Below are positions 39,022-51,038 of a stretch of DNA of 64,000 nucleotides, piece after piece. Every line of letters starts with the position of its first letter. Position 1 is the first letter of the stretch. Both the position numbers and the translations under genes were made by a program. Source of the DNA: Gremmenia infestans (lineage: Eukaryota > Ascomycota > Leotiomycetes > Helotiales > Hamatocanthoscyphaceae); assembly GCA_032629725.1 (NCBI GenBank), contig JAFEVB010000038.1, forward strand, positions 248,001-312,000, in the 5' to 3' direction. The notes beneath the pieces were generated by a model. The model was not told where the DNA came from. It worked only from the letters and a program-made list of their open reading frames with translations, and made no database searches.

Positions 39022-41086
39022 ATGGAAACCATCCATCTAATCCCCGACGACGCGCCCTGTCCGCCAAACCAAACCATCTTCCAAGGCTTTGAATGGTACA
39101 TTCCCGCAGACCACCAACACTGGACCCGGCTAGCAGCTCTGATGCCCCGTCTCGCCGCATTGGGCATAACCAGCATGTGGATCCCGCCCGCCTACAAAGG
39201 CGCGTGGTTCACGAGTAACGGCTACGATGTATATGACTTGTACGACCTGGGCGAGTTCCAGCAGCGGGGCGCGCGGTGTACCAAGTGGGGGACCAAGGAG
39301 GAGTTGGCGAGCCTGGTTGATGCTGCGAATGGGAATGGGATTGGAATTTTGTTTGACGCGGTGCTTAATCATAGGACTGGGGCTGATCGCACGGAGAAGG
39401 TCGTTGCGGTTAAGGTTGATGCTGAGGGTATGTATTGCGTGTTGGAGGGGTTTGGCTGACGGGTTTCTGCCAGATCGTCTGAAGGAACTTGGGAAGCCGC
39501 ATAAGATTGAGGCTTGGACGAAGTTTGATTTCCCTGGGAGGGGAAATATGTATAGTCCGCTGAAGTGGAATAAAGAGCATTTCAATGGTGTTGATCATGA
39601 TCACAAGACCAAGTCTCAGGCGATCTGGAAGCTTCAGGGTAAGAAGTGGGCATATGATGTTGATGAGGAACTTGGTAATTATGACTTCCTGTAAGTTTAA
39701 GTCTTCAGGGACCATAACTCCTCTCAGTCGTGCTCATAACTGTGTTTAGCATGTGTGGAAATATTGATCACAGTCATCCTGATGTCCGCCGTGACCTGTT
39801 TTACTGGGTCGAATGGCTTGGCTCACAATTCAAGCTCGGTGGTCTGCGTATTGATGCCATCAAGCACTATTCAGCTTCATTTCTACGTGACTTGCTGAGG
39901 CACATTGATCAGACTGTGGGGAAAGAGTGGTTCCTGGTGGGTGAGTACTGGAGGGCCGATGCGAAAGTTCTGTCTGCGTATATCGAATATATGAACCATC
40001 GTATTTCCCTCTTTGACGTTCCTCTGGTTGAGAGCTTCTCCAACATCTCTCGTGCAATTGAGCCGGACCTGCGGAAGGTTTTCGAAGGTAGTCTTGCTGT
40101 CACCAAGCCTAGAAATGCTGTCGTGAGTGCTTCATCGTTCCCATTTCCCCAAATGCAAATAATAACCCGTGAAACAGACTTTCGTTGTAAACCATGATAC
40201 TGTAAGCATGACGCCCTCGACCTGTCTCATCTAGAATTATTAACTAAGAAAATCCAGCAAACCGGCCAATCACTCGAGGTAAATCTCTAACGTCACAATA
40301 TAACAAATAAAGCTACTAATTATTTCAGACGCCCGTCGCACCCTTCTTCCTCCCCATCGCATACGCCCTAATCCTCCTACGCGCCAACTTCGGCCTCCCC
40401 TGCGTATTCTGGGGCGATCTCTACGGCTCCCTCGCGCCTCCGCACGCACAAGGGCCCCCACACGGCGGCCTGCTCATCCCCCGTCTCATGCTCGCGCGCA
40501 AGCTCTGGGCCTACGGCACCGAGGCATCCTACTTTTCCGACTCGGCGACCTGCATCGGCTTCACGCGGTTCGGACACCCGGTGCGGGCAGCAGGCGCGGG
40601 GCTCGCGGTCATAGCGAATACGGGCTGGCTGTGCGATTGGAAGCGCATGAGGGTTGGACGGCGCCATGTGGGCGAGCGCTGGACAGATATGCTGGGGCTG
40701 GCGTGGGGAGAGGTGATCATTGACGGGACGGGGTACGGGGCGTTTCCTGTTGGGCCGAGGGGGGTGAGTGTTTGGGTTAGTAGGGAGGCGGAGGGGAGGG
40801 AGACAGCTGAGGGGTTCGTCTTGTGAGTATATTCTTCTCTGATGTCGCTATCTTGCTTATCCTTACTTTCCCTTGGCTGTTTGACCATGCACGGTTACGC
40901 GACACTCGCTGTTTGAATTGTAAACTGACTGCCGTTCTTTTCCTTCACCATAGCCTGGGCGACGACACGAACTACACGGTCGCTGAAGGAGCAGTTGATA
41001 TAAAGCAATTAAGGAAACCCCTTAAAACCTCCCCCCCTTGGCTTCAATCCACAGGAGCCGGGTCAGCAAAAGAGACGCACCGATAA
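39022..41086 (+). CDS. Cytosolic alpha-amylase (GH13, bacterial-like subfamily 5 type)
   Basis: Model: join(39022..39427, 39474..39690, 39750..40122, 40178..40201, 40258..40278, 40329..40822, 40954..41086), 555 residues. There is no signal peptide, so it should act inside the cell on alpha-1,4-glucans. All four GH13 regions are visible: DAVLNHRTGAD; GLRIDAIKHYS with the nucleophile Asp; VGEYWRAD with the acid Glu; and FVVNHDTQTGQSLE with the transition-state Asp, this last one assembled from two microexons of 24 and 21 bases. FQGFEWY near the start and NIDHSHP also fit the intracellular fungal enzymes linked in other fungi to alpha-glucan synthesis. It is divergent from the glucokinase. The 3' half (40329-40822) is clearly more GC-rich than the 5' half. 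Confidence 0.92.
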
Positions 41087-43948
41087 CAATAAGTCTTGAA
41101 AATAAGTGCAAGCCATCAATGGATATTGGATATCCTCACGGATATTTGGATGGATAACGAGACCTTGACGAAAAGAGGCAAATACTTTTCATCCAGTACG
41201 AAACACTCAACGCAGCTCTAATCCTCAATGATACAAAGAAGCGGCACCTTTTTCCCGCCGAAACGGAAACGCTGCCATAACGAGGAAAGAAATTAGGAGA
41301 CGTCCACGTCCCGAGCTGCAGAATGCGTCTTCGATGACTTACAAACACTATAAAAACAACGACAACCCTTAAACGTGTCTACCGCCAGCTTTCGAGCAGC
41401 GGTACCGTACCGTAAATTTCCGGGGAAGCGGGGACGGGGAGAGTCTAGCCAGTTAGCTCTTTACAGGTCCTTTTTTACATATATCTTGCAACAAAATCGA
41501 AATATGGGTAAAACCTATTAGCGTTTTCAAAACACTTGTACGGTACGGAATATAGAGTGCGATTAGAAGGAAACCTAGAAAAGTACGGGAGAAAGTTTTT
41601 TCAAGCCTGATTTCGGGAAGTTCGTCATAGATGATAATAGACTATCGAAATATAATTGTAGACTAGAGAGTGCGCCGGTTTATTTGATGGTCTATCAGGT
41701 GATGAGGGGCTGGTGGGATTAGGATCCCCTCAGGGCATTTTCACAGCTGGAGCTTTACTTGTAAAAGCTGGGTTTCTTAGGAGATGTATGAAGGAAGGAA
41801 GTACACAATAACTCGACATTTTGAAGAGAAAGAGAAAGAGAAAGAAAAGGAGAAAGAAAATCTTCGGGTACGGAGTAAGTGTTAGATTCCTACATATACC
41901 AAGTGAGTAAGTAGGATAAACCCTAACTCTACTTTACCCCTTTGAATATCGAAGTTGGTACTAAAACTAGCTACTAGCACGAAGTGGAAATGGAAATGGA
42001 AAATCTAGGTAAGCACTTGGATACCTGTGGTGGAATGGTCTAGACGAAGAGAGTTGGGAGAGACATTGTTGTTGTCGTTCTTGTTCTTGAAGGAAGAAAG
42101 AAAGAAAGAGGGTTGAATGCGGGATTGAGAATATGGTAAGCTGGTGGAAAGGGCTCTTTGAGAGAAGTATTTCGTGGTACCGTAGGATATCTTACTAGAG
42201 AGGCAATATTTAATATGCTGTGTGTACGGTATTTGATATGGTGTCATTGTAAAGACCACAGAGCCTCATCTTCGTGGAATGTCAAGATAAAGACGTATCA
42301 GCAGATGCATCCGCCTTCCCCCTGCAGATAAGGATGTTCGTGGGTGTGGTGTGTGGCTGGTAGATCCGAACGAGCCGAGAATGATTCCATTGTCTGTCTT
42401 TAAACCTGGTTCTTTATTTCTCGGTCGTGATGATTTACTTAGGGTTCCGTACTTTGTACTGTACTCGAAGGCCCTCGAGGTCATAATGTTGGATTCCACT
42501 TTACCGTATCTCTTTGAAGAGAATCAATAAATATATGTGGGGTTGCGCAAGAGATGTGGCTGGATTCCAGATGTAGATTGTTGCTATGCCAGATGCGTGC
42601 ATGGAAGGAATACTTTGCACGGAGTATCGCATATCCGTAGAACTCACCGACCTCGCGTTGTTGGCTGGATTGGGATGTTTCTAGGCTGTGATTAAAGTCG
42701 CGCTATCAACCGGTACTGTATTGCATGTTGAATTTAACTAAAGTACTTGGTTAATTTACATGGTAAATGATAACTACAGTACAAGGACATCCTAATCAGG
42801 TGGCATGTGGATAAATCGGATTAGGAAACTGCTGAGGAATTCACTGGCTTTGTCATTGTTTCCCTTTGTATTTACTTACTGACTGTACTGTACTCATTTT
42901 TCAAACTCAATGCTAACACCACATTATTCACCCATCTGAGATCCACGGTAACACATAAGGTAATTTATTCAAGAATTTACTCGCTGTGAATCATCACCAA
43001 TTGTAGTCATCATCGTAGGTGGCTTACAATCTGTACCTTGGAACTTGATATCGTGTTCCTTTTGTTTAAGATTACATAGCTGGCTGGGCTGCCATACAGT
43101 AAACACGAGCAGAACCTATACCCAAAGTAGCCCTCGTCTGTCATCCAGCCAGGTCTCTCTCACCTCCCCCCCCCCTCCACAGAGTCCAGTCAGTGTCCAC
43201 ACGGACCTACTCCGGTACCCAGACCAGACCACCAAAAAAGACCGACCACCAACCACACCAGCACCGGTCAACACAAGACAAGGACCCAGGCCAGCCATAA
43301 ACACATCACAGTGATGATCCACTCTTTACCTCGTCTTCCCTCTTTATCCTGCTTCTTGCCCCGACCACTCCCACACTCGTTTTATTCGACATCGAACCGT
43401 GAGGATATACAGATCGACCAGCTCATAAGCATAATAGCACCAGACAGTCGCTATTTTCCCAGTCGTCGTCAGCAGCTTAGGATGTGCATCCTATCGATAT
43501 AGCCTTTTCCGTTGGATCCGCGCGCGGTTAAATCGGTCGAGCTCCCTCAACCAAGCAACGAAAGGATATCGTTTCGACCACACGAACGACCGACCCTCTG
43601 CTGCACCTGCACCCCCAATTGACAATCGCAGACTGTCGTAAAATCATTCCATCTACAACAGGACATTCGCTCATTTGTTTCGACCGTCGAGTTCAATATT
43701 TGGGGCCCCTAGTGTCCTCGTATCCCCGTATCGAAGACGTTTGATCGACTTTGGACCGGACTTACTTGGAGGCTGGGCCAGTCACGCACGTCACCACCAG
43801 CAACCTTCAATAATCTTCCAACCTCCTTCGAACTCTAACACAGCTTCTCACCACCCTTATTATCACCGGGGGTTTCCCCTCACGCGATCTGTTCCTTGCG
43901 CATCTCAATACTCGAATAAATATTAATACCTCACCCGCCTCGGAGAGC
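41087..43948. other. Intergenic region between amylase and TRP-like genes
   Basis: About 2.9 kb, AT-rich in the middle. It includes a GA-rich repeat (41826-41860), a GTACC repeat (41401-41415) and TACGGAGTA-type motifs at 41869 and 42619. From about 43120 it is C/T-rich and probably the long leader of the TRP-like gene. No gene is supported. Confidence 0.45.
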
Positions 43949-46767
43949 ATGGCTCGGTTTCCTTTTTTTTCAGCATCGGCATGGGCCACGGCGTTTGTTC
44001 TTCTCAATACTTTAATACCCTCGGTGCGAGCCGATGATGCATCAGACACAGTACAAGTCACGGACAGTAGTGGGACTGTGATAGCACTGCCCGTGGACCG
44101 ATATCCCGCATTATACACAGGAGACTTTGGAGATTGTATGGGAGGGCAGAGCTTGATCAATATCACATCGTTCGATGCAGCTTATTACAAAGATAACATG
44201 ACAGTTTTGTTCAACCTGGCTGGATCCAGTAATTTGAGAAATGAGTCTCTAATGTGTAAGTGGACTCTGGCAGCCATTGTGACAGCATCCGGCTAACTTC
44301 AACCATAGTACACATATCCGTCAACGCTTGTAAGCAAATATCGGACGAATGAATACGATTCATTACTGACAGAATGCAGATGGCGAAGATAGATTCGACC
44401 TCCTCTTCAACCCTTGTAATGCGAACTTTGATACGTGGGTCGTCCTAGTTCCTACCATTTAAAGCATTTCTAACATGACCAGTCTATGTCCAATGAACAG
44501 CAGTGTTCCTATCATCGGTCAGGCCATTATCCCAGTATCAAAATCCGATGTAGCAGCTATCCCAGCCATTGCTCTGGTTATCCCTGATTTCGAAGGTTCC
44601 GCCATTCTCCGAATCTTTTCCAATGCCACGCAGACCCAGATTGCATGCTTTTCGTCGGTTATGAGGAACGGCGCCAGCTTTTCACATCCATCGGCGATTG
44701 GGTCTGTACTTGGAGTTTTCACCGTCGTTGCTCTGCTTGCTTCGTTCGCCACAGCCATCTACGGAATCAGCGTTCCTAATATTCGGACACATTACGCCCA
44801 TTCACTCTCCGTCCTGGCCATTTTTGAAGTTTTCCAGTCAATATTCTTCTCCGGTGCATTGTCTGTCAACTGGCCAAGTGTCAATGCTGCGTGGTTGAGT
44901 AATTTTGCCTGGTCCGCGGGTATGATCCACAGCAAATCTATGTTGGACTCAATTGACAGCTTTACTGGTGTTTCTGGTAATGCAAGTCAAGTTGGTGGAG
45001 CCGGATCTACGGTTCTCAACAATAACGGTGGTCTTCAACAGCAGATCTACGGACGCTCTTTGGAGCTCGCCAACCCATTTTCCAAGAGGGCCGAAGAGCT
45101 TGCAAGCCGCCTTTACAAGAGGGCAGCGGCTACCAACGGTACTTCAGATCCAAGATTGTTTCATTGGGCTGGACTCCCTGTTTCTCCTGGACTGCCACTT
45201 CCCGGAAACTGGTCTAATTTTGCTGGTGAGCTCTCTGATGTCGGCGTTCCAGCTGCGGATGCTTTCACCGTCGGCTTCGTATGGCTCCTGATCCTAATTC
45301 TCATCCTTGTTGCACTTACAGTAGCATTCAAGTGGGGTTTGGAAGGACTGGCTACCATTAAATGGATCAAGCATGATCGCCTCGCCCTATTCAGAAGCCA
45401 CTGGCTTGGATTTACCGGCCTCGTTGTTCTCCGCACTTTATTCATCTCGTTCTTCATGATGATGACGCTGTCCATGTTTCAATTCTCCTATGGAGGCAAA
45501 TCTGGTCCGATTGGCATTGCTGCCATTGTCTTTTTGATCTTCTTTGTCGGAGGCCTGGGTACTGCTTTCTATGCCTGCTTCTACAGAGTGAAGTTTGGGC
45601 AATACCAATCCTCGCCAGAGCGGATCCACTTAAAGCAGAGAAAGATTATGAAGTTTATTCCATGGCTCACACCAGTTCGCGAAAGCAAACTTGAAGAATC
45701 AGAGAGGACTAAAAGTGCGGCATCTGTATCTTTCTTCAAACTGGATTTCGTTGGAGATGATACTGAAGGGCAAAACAGCGTCCACGAGAATGTTGCCTAC
45801 ACAAAACGCTTCGGATGGCTCTCTGCTCGATATCGACGTACCAGATGGTGGTTTTTTGCATTCTGGGTTGTCTATCAATTCGTGAGGGCTTGCTTCGTCG
45901 GTGGAGCTCGTGGCAATCCACAGGCTCAAGTTTTTTGGGAACTTCGTGTGGGAGGTTATTGCGTTCATTGCAATCGTCAAAATTAACCCATTCGAAGGTG
46001 CCAGGAATACAGCGCTCGCAGTATGGATGCTTGGTATCAGCAAAGTCGCCACTGCCGGACTCACGATTGCATTCCTACCTCAATTCAATGTTGCCCGAAT
46101 TCCAACAACGGTTATTGGGATTATCATCATCATCGTTCAGGGTCTACTTACCATTGGCCTCTTGATACTAATCGTTCTTGGTGCAATCTCCAGCTACATG
46201 TCACTTACTCGCAACCGCGAAGAGTTCCGGCCACATGGAATGGAGAACATCAGAATGAGGTACTTTGGCCATGTCGCAGACAAGGCAACGGATCTGCCAC
46301 CTCCACCTCCACCTATTCCAGAAGAACCAAAGGAGCCATACTTCAGCGTCAATGCTGTTCGACGAGCTCCAAAAATTGAAGATGAGGACACTGTTCCGGA
46401 TCTGGCAAACTTGCCTCATCCAAACGCATCTCAGCATTCATTCCCCAACAGACAAAGTAGAGCCAACAGCATGGCACATAGCATGAGAAGTGCCAACGCC
46501 GGATATGGTAACGTTCCTTTTGGCGCTCGCGTTCACAGAGCAAGTTGGAGTTCTCGAGACTTCCAGAACTGGCAAGAGAACGAATCGTCTAGAGCACCAG
46601 ATTCGCCATCAACAACACAATCAAGAATTGGTAGTGGTCACAACACTGCGAACAATTCAGTCTCAAAAACACCTCTCGTCCGACCTTCCGCATCACATTC
46701 AAGTTTAAGACCGTCGACACCGGCAAAGGTTTCGCTCACGCAACACGCTCATGAGCGGATGAGATGA
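43949..46767 (+). CDS. TRP/flavin-carrier-like membrane protein, one-base frameshift
   Basis: Model: join(43949..44255, 44309..44329, 44380..44434, 44483..46767), 888 residues if one T in the run 45931-45936 is discounted. The family (Flc/Pkd2/TRP-like) comprises multi-pass proteins of ER or plasma membrane tied to calcium, FAD transport and wall upkeep. Seen: signal peptide (about 1-28, ending in VRA), a lumenal ML-like domain with four Cys and several N-glycosylation sites, then about nine hydrophobic segments from SVLGVFTVVALLASFATAI onward, and a cytosolic Pro/Ser tail with a six-Pro run. In the read sequence the frame breaks inside the membrane core, right after GNPQAQVF; the next frame continues at once with WEVIAFIAIVKINPFEG to the stop. 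A 21-base microexon sits near the start. Confidence 0.85.
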
Positions 46768-47809
46768 TGAGCGGATTGTCTCAATTACGAAGTCACGATC
46801 AAAGCTGGGAAAATATAGAAGGGGTCAGGGGTTCAGCGTAATAAAGCGCCAGCATAAGCTGCGGCCTTTTTTTTATTTTAGAATGGCATTAATCATTGCG
46901 TGGAGGGTGACATAATCCTTCTCGTACTATGGTAGCAATGGGGACATGCATGCATCGGACGGCGTTTAGGGAAGGGAAGCACAAACGCCCAAAATAGAGG
47001 CTTGGTTTAACACGAGCGAGCGATCAAGCAAGCGACCGCGAGCGAGAATGGAGCTAGAGTATGTAGATTGACTCATTACAATACATATTAACATTTTAAG
47101 TTATTCCTTGTGTTTGTCTGTCTGTCTGTGATTTATTTAGATGTTTGTAAGCTTGAGATAGTTTGTTGCGCAAGTACGAGTGTGTATGCGTTTTTCTGGT
47201 AGGTAGGTGCGTGCGTGCGTGCTCAAAGCTGGGCGGCTGAGAGTTGACGTGTTATGGATTGAAGAGAGGTCGAGAGAGACATTAACATTGTTGCTTGAAG
47301 TTAAACTTCGAGATTTGGTAGAAGCCTGAAGGGGGTTTTGAATCTTGAAGCTAGGCAGGCAGGTAGGTTGATCCTCTTATAATTTCGCTATTGTTTCTGT
47401 TCTAATCTATTCTTTACTAGGTACCTACCTATACATGGATAGATAGATGGATATTCTCATTCACCAAAACATCATCATCATCATCATCATCCTACCACAC
47501 ACACACACACACCCCCCTCCCCCAAACGCGAAAAATGAAACGCGTTGCAGAAGATAAGCATGGGATGGATGGATGGACAGGCGCGGCAGAATACACGTGA
47601 CGTATGTGATGTAAGCGAATCCCCCCTTCCTTCTTTACAAGGCAAAGGACGCGTTGGTGTTGTGTTGAGGTTCTTGGGATGGGATTTTTATGAATGCACA
47701 CATACACGCGCAGAGGAACGAATCGAATCGAGCTCTAGATTTCTGCGGTGTCTTGTTTTGAACGTGAGAAGGGAAAGGGGAACAGAAGGAAAGGAGAGAC
47801 AGAGACGAG
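46768..47809. other. Intergenic region between TRP-like gene and rec8
   Basis: The 3' flank of the TRP-like gene, then the rec8 promoter. It contains CTGT, ATC and AC microsatellites and several AGGTAGGT words. No gene was found. Confidence 0.5.
47471..47512. repeat. ATC and AC microsatellites
   Basis: ATC repeats at 47471-47490 are followed by AC repeats at 47496-47512, about 300 bases upstream of rec8. Confidence 0.9.
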
Positions 47810-50463
47810 ATGTTTTACAGCCATGAAAGTACGTCTGTCCTGTCCTGTCGTGTCTGAATTGAAATGGGTTGGTGTTGGAGATGGGGCAAAGAAGGGGAGA
47901 GAAGGGAAATGCTGATGAAATGGGAATGTAGTTTTGACGAGTCGCAAGTATGGCGTTGCTACTGTTTGGTTAGTTCTGCTTTTCCCTTTTTATCCCATTC
48001 TACGGCCATTGATTGATGGATTGCTGGATTTGCATTCGAGTACCTTCCATCTCCATCCGTCCCCTTTCCCAACCATTGCCTCATTTGCATTCAGTTTCAG
48101 AGATACCTTGGATAGTGACTGATGGATATAAAACAGGCTCGTCGCAACGCTCGGCGCGAAATCTTCTGCTAAGAAAGTCACACGCAAAGCCATCACGGAC
48201 GTTGATGTGCAGAAGGCATGCGAGACTATTATTGAGCCTGAAGCGCCTATGGCATTGCGGTTGCAGTCTAATCTGATGTATGTCCTTCCCCCTTACCCTC
48301 TTAATCATTTTCCTTTGTTCTGGTTTATTCTGGTATTCTTCCACGTCTCATTTCCTCCAAATTCCTGTATACATCCCTTATAACTAACATACGCAGGTAC
48401 GGCGTAACACGCATCTACTCCCAACAATGCACCTACGTCCTCAACGACGCCGTCGCGGCCCAGACGGCTATGCGTGCTATGCTCAAGAGCAGAGGCGCGC
48501 AGCTGGATCGGAATGCGGGCAAGGCGAAGCCGGAACAGTTGATGTTGGCGGATGATCCTGCTTTTTTGCCGGATATGGCGTTGCCGCCGCTGGAGTTTGA
48601 GGGCGAGAGGATGAGTGCGGAACCGGAGAGGGGGGGGAGGAGTCAGAGTTTGATGAGTCTTGGGGGACGCAGGTATGTTGAGAGCTCTTCTTTTATGTTG
48701 GTTACATGCGTGCGTTGTTTGTGGGGGCTTGTTTTTGGCATTCAAGCAATGCTAACCTCCATAGTGGTTCCATTTCTTCGGGTTCACTTCCACCTCTCAA
48801 CCTTGGATCATCAAGTGGAAACTCTATTGCGTACCAATTACCATTCGATGACCCTTTCGGTGGCTCTGGTCAGAAACCCTATATCGGTGAGGATGGCGGC
48901 GTATTTGGTGAAGAGATGATGTATCAAGACGATATATTCGACATCGACGGCGACGGCAACCTCCTCGACATTCCCGAATCGGTACGCGCAGCTCGTCTCG
49001 GCAGCGACTCTGCAGCAAGTGGTCGAGTCAGAAGACAACATGAAGAAGCAGCCGGTCATATTCTGCCTATCCCCGATGCAGAGAGGGACTTTGACGTGTT
49101 CAACTGCGGTGATGATGACATGGCTCTCCCAGATGCTGAGGCCTTCCCAGCCGGTATGTACATGAGTGGAGCTCTTCAGGGAAACGATAAATCCCTCCAC
49201 GGCAACCTGGCCGACCGCATCCACTCTCCCGTCCCATCATCCGAACTCCTTTCCTCCATCTCCGCCGACGCTCCTCTCCGCAAGAAGAGAAAGACCAAGG
49301 GTAAAAAGAAGCTAGCTGCCGATCAGCTCGTTGAACTCCGCAACAGCGACCTGATTGCGTTTCGAGATCACTATGTTGCAAATATGGCTGCTGCAAGTCA
49401 AGTGAAGATTAATCACAAGGCCGTCTTACATGCAAAGAACAACGCATTCCACTACGTTTACGGCAGTGGCCTCCTGGGCATCGGCGATGGTCATGGATCC
49501 ATGAAGCTCGCTTCCCCATTGAGCATGTTCGCAGGCGAGAACCTCCTTTCCCTCATCACTGGCAAGCCAATCGTCCCACCCGTCAAACGCTCCAAACGCG
49601 ACCGCGAGGAAGAACAAGAACAAGAACAAGAACAGGATCAAGAACCATCCAAGCGCGCCCGTCTTGACGAGGAAGAAGTCGGCCGTGGCCATATCTTCGA
49701 AAACGAACATCAGATATTTGACTTTGGCGGAAATGATTTCCATCACGATGCCAGCAGTTCCGGCATCGAAATCGGTCGAGATGCACAATCTGCTCTCCCG
49801 GACCTCCCATCATCCAACCTCCTTCCCTGGAACGTCTCCGCATCTCTACGCGGCTCGAATAAAGGCGCAGCATCCCTCGCGAGCAAGAGACTCATGTCGG
49901 CGTCTCCGCTTATTGGACGGGGGTCTGCACTTCCGGACCAGTTCTTGGATGATGAGATTATGTATGGACGCGATGACGAGTTTAGCCAAGCCCAAAGTGC
50001 GGGTATTGGTCGTGCTCCTGCTCCCAGCTCTTCCCACGCCTATGGGTTCGATAGTCTAGGTGGTGGGGATGGGGACGGCGATGAGTTTGAGATCTTCGGA
50101 CCGGCGGCGAATGTCGATACGCAGACGGCGGGGACGTCGCAATGGGTTCGCCAGGCGTTGGATCGGGAGAGTAATAATTTCTTCCAGTATGTACGGAATA
50201 CTATCGAGGAAAAAACTCCTGATGAACTCGGCGAGGATGAGCCTGAATCTCAAGCTAGAGACGGAGATGGAAGATCAGGACTTGCTCGACATTCCAGAAC
50301 CGTCACCTTTCAAGAGTTGTTTGACGAGCACAAGAACAGCGCCATGGTCGCAGCGCAGGCTTTCTATCATGTTCTCTGTCTGGCGACTAAGCATCGGGTG
50401 TGGGTTGTGCAGGAGGAGGGTGAAGACGTTCTAGGAGGGGAGATTAGGATTGGTGTTTTTTGA
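47810..50463 (+). CDS. rec8: Meiotic cohesin kleisin subunit Rec8
   Basis: Model: join(47810..47828, 47932..47968, 48137..48277, 48397..48672, 48765..50463), 723 residues. Rec8 closes the cohesin ring in meiosis and holds sister chromatids together until separase cuts it. The N-terminal kleisin domain is put together from tiny exons (19 and 37 bases): MFYSHEILTSRKYGVATVW, then LVATLGAKSS and MALRLQSNLMYGVTRIYSQQC. The start MFYS is shared by all Rad21/Rec8 proteins; the YGVTRIY region favours Rec8 over Rad21. The middle is acidic and disordered, with Arg/Lys-rich patches such as KRSKRDREEE. The C-terminal winged helix ends TFQELFDEHKNSAMVAAQAFYHVLCLATKHRVWV. It is tail to tail with the RecA-like gene. 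Confidence 0.95.
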
Positions 50464-51038
50464 GATTGAGCGGGCTTGTGTTGTGTTATTGCTTTGTGTT
50501 TTGCGTTTGAGTGGGGATGGGATGAGGAGTGGGTTAAAGCGGACTTGAACGGACTGGACTGGGAGGGAGTGAACTAGGTATCAACTTGGCTATGTATACA
50601 ATTGCAACTTTGCTTGGGAGGGACGGAAAGGGAGCATGAAAAGGAAAGAAAGGAAAGGATGATAGATACCCTATTTGCTAGACGGAGATAGATAGATAGA
50701 TACCCAGATTACAATTGCTATCACATCACATCAGATTTCAAAAACTTCGCCCAACTTTCTTGTTTATTTGTCCGTTCGTGAGTAAGTAAGTATTCATGCT
50801 CTTGATATTTCATTGTTACTGTATTAGGGTACTTGCTGGCACAATGCCATGCGTACACGCAAAGGTCTTCAAACGATATCCATCTAACCTCCGCAGTTTC
50901 TTTCTTCCCCACGGAGGCGTGGATAGCAAAGCGAGCCAAGCCAAGCCAGCTAAGCGTTCTTATACCTCTTTCCCCCTTCCTTCCTACTTCCTCCTTCCTC
51001 CCCACGCATGTACAACCAACCCCCCAGCTTAAATCGAG
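50464..51038. other. Short convergent intergenic region between rec8 and RecA-like gene
   Basis: 575 bases between two stop codons, with GATA repeats near 50690. It contains both 3' ends and no gene. Confidence 0.5.
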
